Assembly (NCBI GenBank): GCA_964614915.1
Contig: CAZTNC010000015.1
Location: 93,016-157,015, forward strand
DNA: 64,000 nt
Origin: WTFY01 sp964614915
GTDB lineage: Bacteria > Pseudomonadota > Gammaproteobacteria > UBA4575
Reading direction: 5' to 3'
Numbering within the stretch: position 1 is the first letter of the stretch; each line of letters begins with the position of its first letter. The notes beneath the pieces were generated by a model. The model saw only the letters and a list, made by a program, of their open reading frames with translations, did not search any database and had not been told where the DNA came from. The translations under genes and the position numbers were made by a program. Below, in pieces: positions 27,884-37,743 of the stretch.

Positions 27884-28990
27884 ATGGACCCACGGAAATC
27901 ACAAGAGACAACAGTGATCGATCAATCCCCAGACAAGCCTGAAATGAGCAGCGCCTGGCAAGAGTTCCTAGAGGCGCACGATGCCGTAATCGAGAACGGC
28001 AAGGTGACTTCCTTTGGACCTTCCGCACAGCCCTACCCAAGCATACAAGACACTTGTGTATGTGAACTTACACCTCTGGGCCTGATTCGCGTAACTGGCG
28101 AAGAAGCCCGGACCTTTCTACACAGCCAGTTTACAAACGACCTGGAGCAGGTCACGGCACATACAGGCCAGTTGAACAGCTATTGCAGTCCCAAAGGTAG
28201 GGTGTTGTCCATCTTCCTGATTTTCAAACATGACGCCGACTATTTCCTGGTCCTGCCACAAGATGTTATCGAGATCACACTCCGGAGACTTGTCATGTAC
28301 AAGCTGCGCACCCAGGTCGACCTGATCGATGCATCCGGACAATCTGTTTTATTCGGCGTAGCCGGGCCCGGGGTGGAGCCTGCATTCGAAAATCTGGGGA
28401 TCACACTGCCGCAAAAAGTATATGGCTGCACCCAGGAAAACGGAGCCACACTGGTTCGCCTGCCAAGCGAGAACGTTAGGATTTTAATCATGGCCGATGC
28501 TGAAACAGCAGTTTCTCTTTGCAGCCAGTTGTCTGAAAAGTTACCGCTTGCAACATTTCGCCTGTGGGACTTGCACGACATCTCGTGTGGAATTCCTCAG
28601 GTTACCGCGCTTACAAGTGAAGCATTTACCCCGCAAATGACAAATCTGGAACTGATCGATGGAGTAAGTTTCAGCAAGGGATGCTACCCGGGCCAAGAAG
28701 TTGTTGCACGGACTCATTATCTCGGCAAACCCAACCGGCGCATGTACCGGGCTAACATTGCCACCGAGCGATTGCCCGAGCCAGGAACTAACGTTTTCTC
28801 CGCAGAAGAAGGCGATCAGCCCTTGGGGAAAGTTGTGGTTTCACAAATGGTATCTGCAAGACACGCCAGCGCACTCATCGTTTTGCGCACCCAAAAAGAA
28901 GAAGATCCATGTTTGCGCATCGGATCGGCGGACGGACCTGCAATTTCGCTTCAGGAGTTACCTTACTCTTTGCAGTCTGGGCCGGACTGA
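27884..28990 (+). CDS. ygfZ: Folate-dependent Fe-S cluster protein YgfZ
   Basis: GcvT-like protein that supports Fe-S enzyme assembly and tRNA modification. The signature KGCYPGQEVVARTHYLGK is near residue 265 and LLPLGLIRV-type N-terminal strands are present (LTPLGLIRVTGEEARTFLHS). 368 residues from ATG 27884; ATG 27944 is an alternative because the first 20 residues are low in conservation. Divergent from sdhC, and SdhE is in that operon. Confidence 0.93.
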   Translation: MDPRKSQETTVIDQSPDKPEMSSAWQEFLEAHDAVIENGKVTSFGPSAQPYPSIQDTCVCELTPLGLIRVTGEEARTFLHSQFTNDLEQVTAHTGQLNSYCSPKGRVLSIFLIFKHDADYFLVLPQDVIEITLRRLVMYKLRTQVDLIDASGQSVLFGVAGPGVEPAFENLGITLPQKVYGCTQENGATLVRLPSENVRILIMADAETAVSLCSQLSEKLPLATFRLWDLHDISCGIPQVTALTSEAFTPQMTNLELIDGVSFSKGCYPGQEVVARTHYLGKPNRRMYRANIATERLPEPGTNVFSAEEGDQPLGKVVVSQMVSARHASALIVLRTQKEEDPCLRIGSADGPAISLQELPYSLQSGPD

Positions 28991-29047
28991 AAAATACAGC
29001 GCGACGGCTGTAGGGTGAGACAGCGCGTTTGCGCTTCGATACAGTCC

Positions 29048-30556
29048 TTAGCTATCCCCGTCTTGGTCGCCTGATTCCGGTTTCATCTGCGGAAACAGGA
29101 TGACATCACGGATATTGGGTGAATTGGTCAGTAGCATGACAAGGCGATCTACTCCGATGCCCTCCCCTGCGGTGGGAGGCAGACCATATTCCAGCGCACG
29201 AATGTAGTCCGTATCGTAACTCATGGCCTCCTCATCGCCGCTTTTTTTCTCTGCCGCCTGCAATCTGAAGCGCTCAGCCTGATCCTCCGGATCGTTCAGT
29301 TCCGAAAACCCATTGGCTATTTCTCTTCCACCCACAAAAAACTCAAACCGGTCTGTCACGGATGGATCGTCATCATTTTTCCGGGCAAGTGGAGAAACAT
29401 CGGTTGAGAATGCCGTGATGAACGTGGGCTCCCGAAGATGTGCTTCGACAGTTTTTTCAAAGATCTCGGTTTGTATTTTGCCGAGCCTGTAGTTCGGCTC
29501 TATTGGCACTTCCAGCTGGGCAGCTGCCTCTTTTGCACCAGCAAGCGTATCCAGTTGGCCTGCCTCCAGTGCAGAGTTGAAATGCAATATGGATTCTTTC
29601 ACGGTCATACGGCGAAAAGGTTTGGAGAAATCGAAGGTCTCGTCCCCGTATTGCACGGAGAGACCATCAAGTACTTTGCTACAAACCTGGCGCATCATCT
29701 CCTCGGTGAGATCCATCAGGTCATGAAAATCGGCATACGCCTGATAAAACTCCAGCATGGTGAATTCAGGGTTATGCTGGGTGGACAATCCCTCATTGCG
29801 AAAATTGCGGTTGATTTCAAAAACCTGTTCCATGCCCCCGATGACCAGCCGCTTAAGATACAGCTCAGGTGCTACACGCATGTACAGGGGTCTACCAAGC
29901 GCATTGTGGTAGGTCTCGAACGGCCTTGCCGCAGCACCTCCTGCAATGGTTTGCATCATGGGTGTCTCGACTTCAACAAAATTGCGCTTGACCAGAAATT
30001 GCCGCAGGCACCGGATGATTTCGGTGCGTTTTTTCAAAACCTCACGCGAACTCCGGTTCATGATCAAGTCGACATAGCGTTGCCGATACCGCTGCTCCTG
30101 GTCAGTCAGCCCGTGGAATTTTTCAGGCAAGGGTCGCAGTGACTTGGTCAACAGCACAGCGGACTGGATCTTTACATACAGATCGCCCTTGCCGGATTTG
30201 TGCACGGGGCCGGTCACTCCCACAATATCCCCGATATCCCAGGTATCAACGTCTTGAATGAGCGATTCAGATGAACTCTTGCGATCAAGATAGGCTTGTA
30301 TGCGGCCTGTCATATCCTGCAACACCAAAAAGGAACTTCGCTTCCCCATGATGCGTGCACCGATGGCCACACACTGGTTCAGCTCAATGAGCTCATCCTT
30401 TGATTTCCCCGAGAGCGTGTCTTGCAGGTCTTGGGCAAGAGCGTTTCTTCGAAAGTGGTTCGAAAAGGCGGCGCCCTTTTTTCTCTGCTCAGCCAGCTTT
30501 GCACGCCTTTGGGCAATCAGCCTGTTCTCGTTCTTGGCCTGATCTTCTTCCTGCAT
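29048..30556 (-). CDS. lysS: Lysyl-tRNA synthetase, class II
   Basis: 502-residue class II enzyme. OB-fold anticodon domain (GRIQAYLDRK region), motif 2 FRNEGLSTQHNPEFTMLEFY near residue 265 and motif 3 GIGVDRLVMLL near 473. Starts six bases after prfB ends, the usual prfB-lysS operon of gammaproteobacteria. Confidence 0.98.
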   Translation of the reverse strand: MQEEDQAKNENRLIAQRRAKLAEQRKKGAAFSNHFRRNALAQDLQDTLSGKSKDELIELNQCVAIGARIMGKRSSFLVLQDMTGRIQAYLDRKSSSESLIQDVDTWDIGDIVGVTGPVHKSGKGDLYVKIQSAVLLTKSLRPLPEKFHGLTDQEQRYRQRYVDLIMNRSSREVLKKRTEIIRCLRQFLVKRNFVEVETPMMQTIAGGAAARPFETYHNALGRPLYMRVAPELYLKRLVIGGMEQVFEINRNFRNEGLSTQHNPEFTMLEFYQAYADFHDLMDLTEEMMRQVCSKVLDGLSVQYGDETFDFSKPFRRMTVKESILHFNSALEAGQLDTLAGAKEAAAQLEVPIEPNYRLGKIQTEIFEKTVEAHLREPTFITAFSTDVSPLARKNDDDPSVTDRFEFFVGGREIANGFSELNDPEDQAERFRLQAAEKKSGDEEAMSYDTDYIRALEYGLPPTAGEGIGVDRLVMLLTNSPNIRDVILFPQMKPESGDQDGDS

Positions 30557-30561
30557 CCTGC

Positions 30562-31660
30562 CTAAACCCCGCTCTTGAGGCTTGCCTCGATAAAAGTGTC
30601 AAGATTACCGTCGAGCACAGCTTGTGTATTTCCGGTTTCAACAGAGGTGCGCAGGTCCTTGATACGTGACTGATCAAGCACGTATGAACGAATCTGGCTA
30701 CCCCATCCTATATCTGCCTTGCTTTCTTCCAAGGCCTGTTTTTCGCTGTCACGTTTCTTGACTTCCATCTCGTACAGCTTGGCCCTGAGTTGTTTCATGG
30801 CAGTTTCCTTGTTCCTGTGCTTGGAGCGGTCATTCTGGCATTGTGTCACAACCCCGGTCGGCAGGTGTGTGATGCGCACGGCAGACTCAGTCTTGTTTAC
30901 ATGTTGGCCACCTGCGCCACTTGCGCGGTACACGTCGATGCGCAAATCGGCAGGATTGATTTCGATATCAATATCGTCATTCACCTCGGGGGATACAAAT
31001 ACTGCCGCAAAGGAAGTGTGTCTGCGGTTGCCGGAATCAAACGGTGATTTGCGCACCAGCCGGTGCACACCGGTTTCCGTGCGGAGCCACCCGAATGCAT
31101 ACTCGCCCTCGAACCTGACCGTCGCACTCTTGATACCGGCCACCTCCCCAGGGGAAACCTCGATCAACTCGGTTATAAAATCCTTTTGCTCGCCCCATCG
31201 AAGGTACATCCGCAATAACATTTCCGCCCAGTCCTGGGCTTCTGTACCTCCTGAGCCAGACTGTATATCCAGGAAGGCATTGCTGGCATCCATTTCACCC
31301 GAGAACATTCGGCTAAACTCGAGCCTGGCGACACTTGACTCCAGTTCCAACAGGTCTTCTTCCACGGCCTGTATGGCTTCCGGGTCTTCCTCCTCCATGG
31401 CCAGCTCAAGCAAACTGCCTGCATCAGCAAGCCCCTGTTCCACGTGCTCTATCGTGTGGACCACTGCCTCGAGCTCCGTGCGCTGCTTGCCAAGCTTTTG
31501 CACAACTTCAGGCTGATTCCAGATATCCGGGCTCTCTAACTCCTTGTTGAGCTCATGCAGGAGTTCGCACTTGTCATCGTAGTCAAAGATACCCCCTTAG
31601 GTTCATGGTGCGCGCACGCAGATCATCGATCAGATTTTGTAGTGCGTTGGTTTCCATCAT
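30562..31660 (-). CDS. prfB: Peptide chain release factor 2, with programmed +1 frameshift
   Basis: Class I release factor for UAA/UGA. The first 25 codons (ATG 31660 to CTT) are followed by an in-frame TGA at 31585-31583; a +1 shift reads GAC and continues to 30562, giving 365 residues, exactly the E. coli length. The downstream part has RKSPFDSGNRRHTSF (the SPF tripeptide that reads the stop codon) and the catalytic GGQ in GAGGQHVNKTESAVRITH. Not a pseudogene: the break is the autoregulatory site. Confidence 0.97.
31582..31600 (-). promoter_or_regulatory. prfB +1 recoding site
   Basis: On the minus strand: CTA AGG GGG TAT CTT TGA C. The internal Shine-Dalgarno AGGGGG sits three bases before the slippery CTT, followed by UGA and C. 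Low RF2 leads to frameshifting, high RF2 to termination. Confidence 0.96.
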
Positions 31661-31873
31661 GTTTTCCGGGTGGACTCAGGGCACGTATGATACCGTAATA
31701 AAGGGTACCAGCAATAGGCGTTGACACGCACCAGACCTGACAAACCCTAACCCTGTCCAAAGATCGTTGCTGCAGAATTCGATACCAGGTGTGGCTTATT
31801 CAGGCCCATCATTACAAGTGGGATATACTTGATCTCGGCAATTTGCACGGACCACCCTATCTTCATCACGGGC

Positions 31874-33298
31874 ATGAGCGAACATATCCTATTTCTGACT
31901 GGCAAACTTGCCGAAAAAAGCTTGCGGCGCGTCCTGGATACCATGCAACCGACGGATTTTACCTATGAAGTGCGCCAGCTTGGGGTCAGCGTAGCTGCAC
32001 TGATGACCACCAAGCTGATCGAAAAACGCCTCGGTGATACAGGGCAGGCAAACCGGATCATCATCCCTGGACGCTGCCGTGGTGAGATCGAGGCTCTTTC
32101 CAAGTCCCTGAAGACGCCGGTCGAACGCGGTCCCACAGAACTCAAGGATCTGCCCGCATACCTCGGTCAATCCATAAAAAAAACAGACCTGAGTGCCTAC
32201 AGCGTGCAAATTTTTGCAGAAATCGTGGACGCTCCGAACATGTCCGTCGAGGAGATAGTAAGACGGGCACGAACCTATCAACAGGATGGCGCCAACGTCA
32301 TCGACGTTGGTTGCCTGCCCGGTGTCACATTCCCGCACCTTGCAGAGTCCGTAGAGGCACTTAAAGGCGAAAATTTCAAGGTCAGCATCGACTCGCTGGA
32401 ACCAGAAGATCTGATTTCAGGAGCCAATGCGGGAGCCGACTATCTCCTCAGCCTGAATGAAAAAAGCCTGTGGATCGCAGAAGAAGTGGACGCCATACCC
32501 ATAGTGATCGGCAGTCCACCGAACAATGCCAGGTCCCTGTACCGGTCAATGCGCATTCTGTCAAAGCGTGGCAAGCCATTTATTGCCGACTCGATCCTTG
32601 ATCCGATTCACTTCGGTTTTACCGAATCTATCGTACGCTATCGCAATTTGCGCAAGCTTTTCCCGAATGCCGAGATCATCATGGGTACCGGAAATTTGAC
32701 AGAACTCACGCATGCAGACTCGGCAGGCACCAGTGCCCTTCTGTCCGGCATCATGTCAGAGCTTGAAATCCAGCACTTGCTGGTCACGGAGGTCAGTGAA
32801 CACTGCCGACACGCAGTACGCGAGGCAGACCTTGCACGGCGCATCATGCATGCCGCGAAAATTGACAACGTTCCACCCAAGGGCTATGACAATGGCCTGA
32901 TGGGCCTGCATGAATGTGAGCCCTTCCCCTATACTGTCGAGGAAATCGAGGAACTCGCCGAGCAGGTCAAGGACCCGAACTACCGCATACAGCTCAGCAG
33001 CAAAGGTATTCACACCTACAACCGCGACGGCATGCAAACCACCACGGACCCGTACGAAATTTACCCGCACCTGGACATAGAAAACGACAGCGGCCACGCC
33101 TTCTACCTCGGCGTCGAGCATGCGCGCGCACAGATTGCGTGGCAGCTTGGCAAAAGGTACGAGCAGGATGAAGAACTGAACTGGGGTGTGGCTACCCGCA
33201 AGGAGGCGGAAGATCTCAGCCGATACAAGGCAGCGGGTTCAACCATGCACACCCGAAGGGCCCGCAAGGCCAAACGGAAAAGCAGAGGGAAAAACTAG
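31874..33298 (+). CDS. Dihydropteroate-synthase-related protein (DUF6513), H4MPT-linked
   Basis: 474-residue protein with an N-terminal domain (HILFLTGKLAEKSLRRVL) and a C-terminal TIM barrel related to dihydropteroate synthase (DGANVIDVGCLPG near 150, GSPPNNARSLYRSM near 215). It is known from methanogens and H4MPT methylotrophs, where a role in making the pterin cofactor is supposed but not proven. ATG 31874 fits the family start; an upstream reading from 31829 is unlikely. Followed at once by the DUF447 gene and mfnB in one operon. Confidence 0.85.
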   Translation: MSEHILFLTGKLAEKSLRRVLDTMQPTDFTYEVRQLGVSVAALMTTKLIEKRLGDTGQANRIIIPGRCRGEIEALSKSLKTPVERGPTELKDLPAYLGQSIKKTDLSAYSVQIFAEIVDAPNMSVEEIVRRARTYQQDGANVIDVGCLPGVTFPHLAESVEALKGENFKVSIDSLEPEDLISGANAGADYLLSLNEKSLWIAEEVDAIPIVIGSPPNNARSLYRSMRILSKRGKPFIADSILDPIHFGFTESIVRYRNLRKLFPNAEIIMGTGNLTELTHADSAGTSALLSGIMSELEIQHLLVTEVSEHCRHAVREADLARRIMHAAKIDNVPPKGYDNGLMGLHECEPFPYTVEEIEELAEQVKDPNYRIQLSSKGIHTYNRDGMQTTTDPYEIYPHLDIENDSGHAFYLGVEHARAQIAWQLGKRYEQDEELNWGVATRKEAEDLSRYKAAGSTMHTRRARKAKRKSRGKN

Positions 33299-33299
33299 C

Positions 33300-33878
33300 A
33301 TGCCATTCATCAGGGAATGCATCGTTACCACGCTCAGGGAAAACGACGATGTGCATATCGCCCCCATGGGGATTCATGAAGATGGAAAAAACCTGATCAT
33401 CCTGCCATTCAAGCCGTCCACCACACTGGACAACCTGGAAAGACAAGGAACTGCAACGCTGAACTACACAGACGACGTGCGCATCTACGCCGGCTGTCTG
33501 ACCGGCCGCAACGACTGGCCGACATGCAGCACTGAAATCATCCAGGGGGTACGCCTTGAAGATTGTCTGGCCCATACAGAACTGGAAGTGACTGGCAAGG
33601 TGGACGACCCGGTGCGGCCAAGGTATTCCTGCAAAACCGTGCATGAGGCGATTCATGCACCTTTCCATGGCTATAATCGTGCACAGTCCGCAGTGATTGA
33701 ACTTGCTATCCTGGTCAGTCGACTGCACATGCTGCCCCAGGCAAGAATCCGCCAGGAAATCGAGTACCTGAGAACACCTGTAGATAAGACGGCAGGTCCG
33801 CGTGAGCAGGAGGCCTGGGACTGGCTGATGACGAAAGTGGACAGTTTTCAGACATCAAAGAAGGAGGGCCGGCAATGA
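33300..33878 (+). CDS. DUF447 family protein, H4MPT-linked
   Basis: 192 residues, flavin-reductase-like split-barrel appearance (MPFIRECIVTTLRE, HIAPMGIHEDG, GRNDWPTCSTEI). DUF447 proteins are conserved in methanogens and in H4MPT-using bacteria; biochemical function is not known to me. Starts one base after the DUF6513 stop and overlaps mfnB by four bases (ATGA), so it is co-translated with both. Confidence 0.85.
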   Translation: MPFIRECIVTTLRENDDVHIAPMGIHEDGKNLIILPFKPSTTLDNLERQGTATLNYTDDVRIYAGCLTGRNDWPTCSTEIIQGVRLEDCLAHTELEVTGKVDDPVRPRYSCKTVHEAIHAPFHGYNRAQSAVIELAILVSRLHMLPQARIRQEIEYLRTPVDKTAGPREQEAWDWLMTKVDSFQTSKKEGRQ

Positions 33879-34591
33879 CCGGGATGCTTGCAAGCGTTCG
33901 AAACATGGAAGAGGCAGATTTGGCATGCCGGGAAGGCGTCGATATCGTCGACCTGAAGGAACCGCGCCAGGGTGCCCTGGGGGCCGTTCCCTTGGATACC
34001 ATACACCGCATCGTTGACGAGTTGTGGGAAAAATGCCTGATCAGCGCCACCATCGGCGACATGCCTGCCAACCCTTTCGCAATCAAGGAGCAGGTCATGA
34101 AAACTGCAGAAGCCGGAGTCGATTACGTGAAAGTCGGCCTGTTCAGTCAACGCCATGTTGAAGATTGCCTGCCCGCTCTTGCATCCTGTTCACGCAAGGG
34201 CATCGCGATTATTGCAGTTCTGTTTGTGGATACAGAATTCGACACCGACCATATCATCCGCAGCGCGAGGCATGCCGGGCTGAAAGGCGTCATGCTGGAC
34301 ACTGCAGGCAAAGTCTCGGGCAGCCTGCTTCAGCACCGGAACATCTTCCAGCTTGAGTATTTCGTCAATCGTGCTCGTCAGTACGGCCTGCTTACAGGGC
34401 TGGCGGGCTCTTTGACAATAGAAAATATCCCGACACTGATACGCGTTGCCCCCGACTACATCGGGTTTCGCACCGCGCTTTGCTCGGACAAGGAGAGAGT
34501 CGGCTGCGTCGACAAGGAAGCCCTGCGGGAAGTCAGAAGAGCGATTCCGGTAGTTCCGGAACTCCCTTACAGGCGAACCAGTTCCTCATGA
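33875..34591 (+). CDS. mfnB: 4-(hydroxymethyl)-2-furancarboxaldehyde-phosphate synthase MfnB
   Basis: Makes the furan ring of methanofuran from two glyceraldehyde-3-phosphate molecules. 238 residues, TIM-barrel DUF556 family. Catalytic-lysine segments GVDIVDLKEPRQGALGA near residue 20 and DYVKVGLFS near 82. Together with the neighbouring kinase and COG1548 gene it indicates methanofuran synthesis in this organism. Its last 25 bases overlap, tail to tail, the exporter gene. Confidence 0.9.
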   Translation: MTGMLASVRNMEEADLACREGVDIVDLKEPRQGALGAVPLDTIHRIVDELWEKCLISATIGDMPANPFAIKEQVMKTAEAGVDYVKVGLFSQRHVEDCLPALASCSRKGIAIIAVLFVDTEFDTDHIIRSARHAGLKGVMLDTAGKVSGSLLQHRNIFQLEYFVNRARQYGLLTGLAGSLTIENIPTLIRVAPDYIGFRTALCSDKERVGCVDKEALREVRRAIPVVPELPYRRTSSS

Positions 34592-37086
34592 GAGCCCGCC
34601 GGGGCTGTGGTCTCAAGCAACAGGGGGATCACGCTGAAGGTTGCGAACAGGGAAATCAGCATGGCAATGCTGGTCAACATGCCGAAATAGATCGAAGGGA
34701 AAAAGCTGGACAGCACCAGTATAACGAATCCCAGTGAGATGGTGATCGAGGTGAAGTAAAGTGCCTTGCCGGCCGTAGTCTGTGCAGTGCGGATGGCATC
34801 GAGGTTGCTGTTTTTGCGCGCACGTTCCCTCTTGTAGCGATGAATATAGTGGATGGCATAGTCAACACCGACTCCAACGGTAATGGCAGCGGTCGTGATC
34901 GTCATGATATCGAGCGGAATCCCCGACATGCCAATCAGTCCCAGCACAAAAAGTACAGTGAACATGTTCGGCAGCGCACCGATCAGGGCCAGCTTCAAGC
35001 TGCGGAACAAGAATGCCAGCACGACCAGAATACAGGCAAACACTGTACCCAGAGTTAGGATTTGCGAGCGAAACAGGCTTTGCAGAACGTTGTTGTACAG
35101 CACGCTGATCCCGGTTAGCCTGAAGTCCTCATTGTCCTTGATATAACTGCCGGCAATGTCGGTGCGTATCTTGTTCAGCAGATCGTTCCTGACCAGGGAA
35201 GGGTCAGAGTCCCTGATGCGTGCAAGAATCCTGGCCTGGTTCCCATCTGTTGAGACGTAGGGGGCAATCATGGCCTGTTTGACGTTTTCCGGCACTTTCG
35301 AATAAATCATCGACAGGTGGAAGTCCTCGAGTTCTTCCCCATCGTTTACCAGCCGCATCACCTCTTCGATACTGGAAAGAGACAGTACCTTACCTATCTC
35401 AGGTAACCCCTCGAGATACTTATGGATTTTGTCGATCTTTCTGATCCCTATCCTGTTGTACCAGTAGCTTGTAGCGGTAAAATCATCCTGCGTGTCTTCA
35501 AGACCTGCAAGATAGTCATCAAACTCGGCGAATTCGTCGTCTTCCTCGCCTATGTCAATCTCCGGTGCGGTTTCCCGTGTAGCATCCAGAATGACCTCCA
35601 GCGGGGAAATGCCACCCAGCTCCTGGTCGATCACCGCCAGACCCTGATAGATGTCCGTGGACTTCTTGAAATAATCGATAAACCGGTTTTCCACCGTGAG
35701 CTGACCGATCCCCACTAGGCTGAACAGAAACATCGCTGTCAGCACAACGGCTGCAATCATCTTGTTTCCCAGAACCAAATTGAGTACCCGGTTAAGCAAT
35801 ACAGAGGAAGTGTCTTTCTGCACTTGCCTTGGTCTGGGCTCAAACAGCGTTATCAGTGCAGGCAACACCGTGAAGGTAAGCAAAAACGCGCAGAAAAGGC
35901 CCAGGATCATGATGTGACCGAAAGTGATGATCGGCCGTATGTCGCTGACCGTCAGCGAGAAAAAAGCTATCACGGTAGTCAGGACCATATACAGGCAGGG
36001 AGTAATTATCTGTGAAGCCGCCGTCCTGGTGTTTTCCTTGGTACTGGCATCTGGATTAAGGGACTGGATTTCCTGATAGCGAATGATCACGTGTATCGAT
36101 AGAGCGATCGAGAAGATGAGCAGCAAGGCCACAAAGTTCGATGAGATCACGGTCAACTGATAATCCAGCAACCCGATTATCCCGGAAACAAGCAGAACGC
36201 TCAACACGGCACACACCAGTGCCAGGAATACCCAGGCCAGACTCCTGAAAAAGATGAGCAGCACAATCACCATGATTACGGCAATGGCTACACCGAAGGT
36301 GGCCAGGTCTTGGCGAACGAAATCCTTCATGTCGTTGTTCACCAGCGGGGCACCTGCCAGATAGAACTGGCCGGTATCCCTGAGGTCTGAGAGATCGGCA
36401 CGCATGGAAGTGAGAACTTGTCTGTAATGGTCGTTGCTCAGATCCCTTTGCTCGCGGATATCGGCACGGATCGACTCCAGCTTGTCTTTTTCCGCCTCGG
36501 TAATGGATCCGTCGTCCTGCTTTTGCAAAAGCGCGTATCGCTGCTCCTGCAGGTCCCACAGCACCTCGTTCTTGTAAAAACCCACATGGACGGCCGTCAG
36601 GCCCAGGTTCCGGTTCACCAGGTTGTCCAGGTAGATAGAACTCGTAGTGAATTCCTCCCTTGCCTTGTCGATATCCACCTCAGGCGAAAGCAGGTTGGGA
36701 TACTCGATGCTGCCGGTCTCTTCATCCTTGATCGGTTGCATCAGCAGCGGTACATTGGTAATCGAGGTAACCGCTTCAACACGGTCGAGATTTTCGAACT
36801 TCTGCACAAGCCCATCGATCAACAGGATCGTCTCCTGGCTTAGCATTTCGCCATGAGGCTTGTAGCCGACGATCAGAAATTCATCCGTGCTGTAGTGACG
36901 ATGCACCTCCCGGTAATATTTGAGATCCGGATCGCTTTCGAGCATCAGCGAGTCCGCAGAGGAATCAATGTCCAGTTTCTTGATGTACGGACTTGTTGCC
37001 GCCACCAGTGCAAGCACGCAAAGAATCACGGGGTAGGGATAGTTCGTGACGATGCGAAAGAAAGCGCTTACCGAGGACTGCAACAT
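34567..37086 (-). CDS. RND/MMPL family exporter
   Basis: 839-residue protein of the predicted-exporter branch of the RND superfamily. One N-terminal helix, a periplasmic loop of about 200 residues, a helix bundle (VAIAVIMVIVLLIFFRSLAWVFL), then a second loop and a second bundle with TITTAAITVGVGVDYAIHYIHRYKRE. It contains acidic residues in the GVGVDYAIH helix expected of proton-driven transporters. No membrane-fusion or lipoprotein partner is adjacent. Substrate unknown; it follows the mfnD-mfnF-pabB-mfnE block on the same strand after 63 bases, and may or may not belong to it. Confidence 0.85.
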   Translation of the reverse strand: MLQSSVSAFFRIVTNYPYPVILCVLALVAATSPYIKKLDIDSSADSLMLESDPDLKYYREVHRHYSTDEFLIVGYKPHGEMLSQETILLIDGLVQKFENLDRVEAVTSITNVPLLMQPIKDEETGSIEYPNLLSPEVDIDKAREEFTTSSIYLDNLVNRNLGLTAVHVGFYKNEVLWDLQEQRYALLQKQDDGSITEAEKDKLESIRADIREQRDLSNDHYRQVLTSMRADLSDLRDTGQFYLAGAPLVNNDMKDFVRQDLATFGVAIAVIMVIVLLIFFRSLAWVFLALVCAVLSVLLVSGIIGLLDYQLTVISSNFVALLLIFSIALSIHVIIRYQEIQSLNPDASTKENTRTAASQIITPCLYMVLTTVIAFFSLTVSDIRPIITFGHIMILGLFCAFLLTFTVLPALITLFEPRPRQVQKDTSSVLLNRVLNLVLGNKMIAAVVLTAMFLFSLVGIGQLTVENRFIDYFKKSTDIYQGLAVIDQELGGISPLEVILDATRETAPEIDIGEEDDEFAEFDDYLAGLEDTQDDFTATSYWYNRIGIRKIDKIHKYLEGLPEIGKVLSLSSIEEVMRLVNDGEELEDFHLSMIYSKVPENVKQAMIAPYVSTDGNQARILARIRDSDPSLVRNDLLNKIRTDIAGSYIKDNEDFRLTGISVLYNNVLQSLFRSQILTLGTVFACILVVLAFLFRSLKLALIGALPNMFTVLFVLGLIGMSGIPLDIMTITTAAITVGVGVDYAIHYIHRYKRERARKNSNLDAIRTAQTTAGKALYFTSITISLGFVILVLSSFFPSIYFGMLTSIAMLISLFATFSVIPLLLETTAPAGSHEELVRL

Positions 37087-37149
37087 CAGCTTATTTTATC
37101 CATTTGCATTTTTTATACACGGGTACACAAACCGGTGCAAAATCCCGGG

Positions 37150-37743
37150 TCAGGGAGTATCCATACCCAGCAGTTCCTCAAACTCACACGCCTTGGATTT
37201 GTGCAGGAAATGAGCCGTTATTCTAGTATCAGCCAGCAGCCTTGGCAAAGCCGGGTCGACACAGCCGTGCTCTTGCAATTGATCCACCGGCATCTCTGAA
37301 AGCGTCAGCGGAGAGGATTTTACAAACAGCAGTTTCGTCACGGACAAATACCCGGCCAGCCAAGCTGCAAGACTGTCCGAGGTGACATCCCAGGTCTTCG
37401 GCAGCTCACACTGCTGACTGACCAGGGGATATGGCTCCCATATTGCGGTCTTCCCATCATTCCAGCACGCCTGGATCTGTACCCTGTCACTGGCAAGACG
37501 GAGTCCCGGGCAAAGGGATGCCATCAGGCATCCGAACTGCTGCATGGCAAGTACCGCCATGTGATGGGCATGCGCAAGTTCCAGGCCGAACCGTTGGTCG
37601 GTGTTGCGGACGAGGTCCGCAAAAGGACCACCGCCCGGCACAATCACCATCTTATGGGAACCCAGGGCCTGCAATGTATTCAGCCATTCCTCCAAATGCT
37701 TGCTTCCGTACAGGCTGCCTCCTATCTTAATGACCCAGGGCAT
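37150..37743 (-). CDS. mfnE: Amino-acid-kinase-fold protein, MfnE-like
   Basis: 197-residue kinase of the aspartokinase/uridylate kinase fold: VIKIGGSLYGS at the N terminus, VIVPGGGPFADLVR near residue 33, HHMAVLAMQQFG near 60 and TSDSLAAWLAGYL near 141. This archaeal-type family includes MfnE, which phosphorylates the furan intermediate in methanofuran synthesis. It overlaps the end of pabB by 17 bases. Assignment to MfnE rests on family and neighbours. Confidence 0.75.
   Translation of the reverse strand: MPWVIKIGGSLYGSKHLEEWLNTLQALGSHKMVIVPGGGPFADLVRNTDQRFGLELAHAHHMAVLAMQQFGCLMASLCPGLRLASDRVQIQACWNDGKTAIWEPYPLVSQQCELPKTWDVTSDSLAAWLAGYLSVTKLLFVKSSPLTLSEMPVDQLQEHGCVDPALPRLLADTRITAHFLHKSKACEFEELLGMDTP

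Noticed and set aside
31583..31585. In-frame stop that would make prfB a pseudogene
   Set aside because: It is the UGA of the standard RF2 frameshift site with all its signals.
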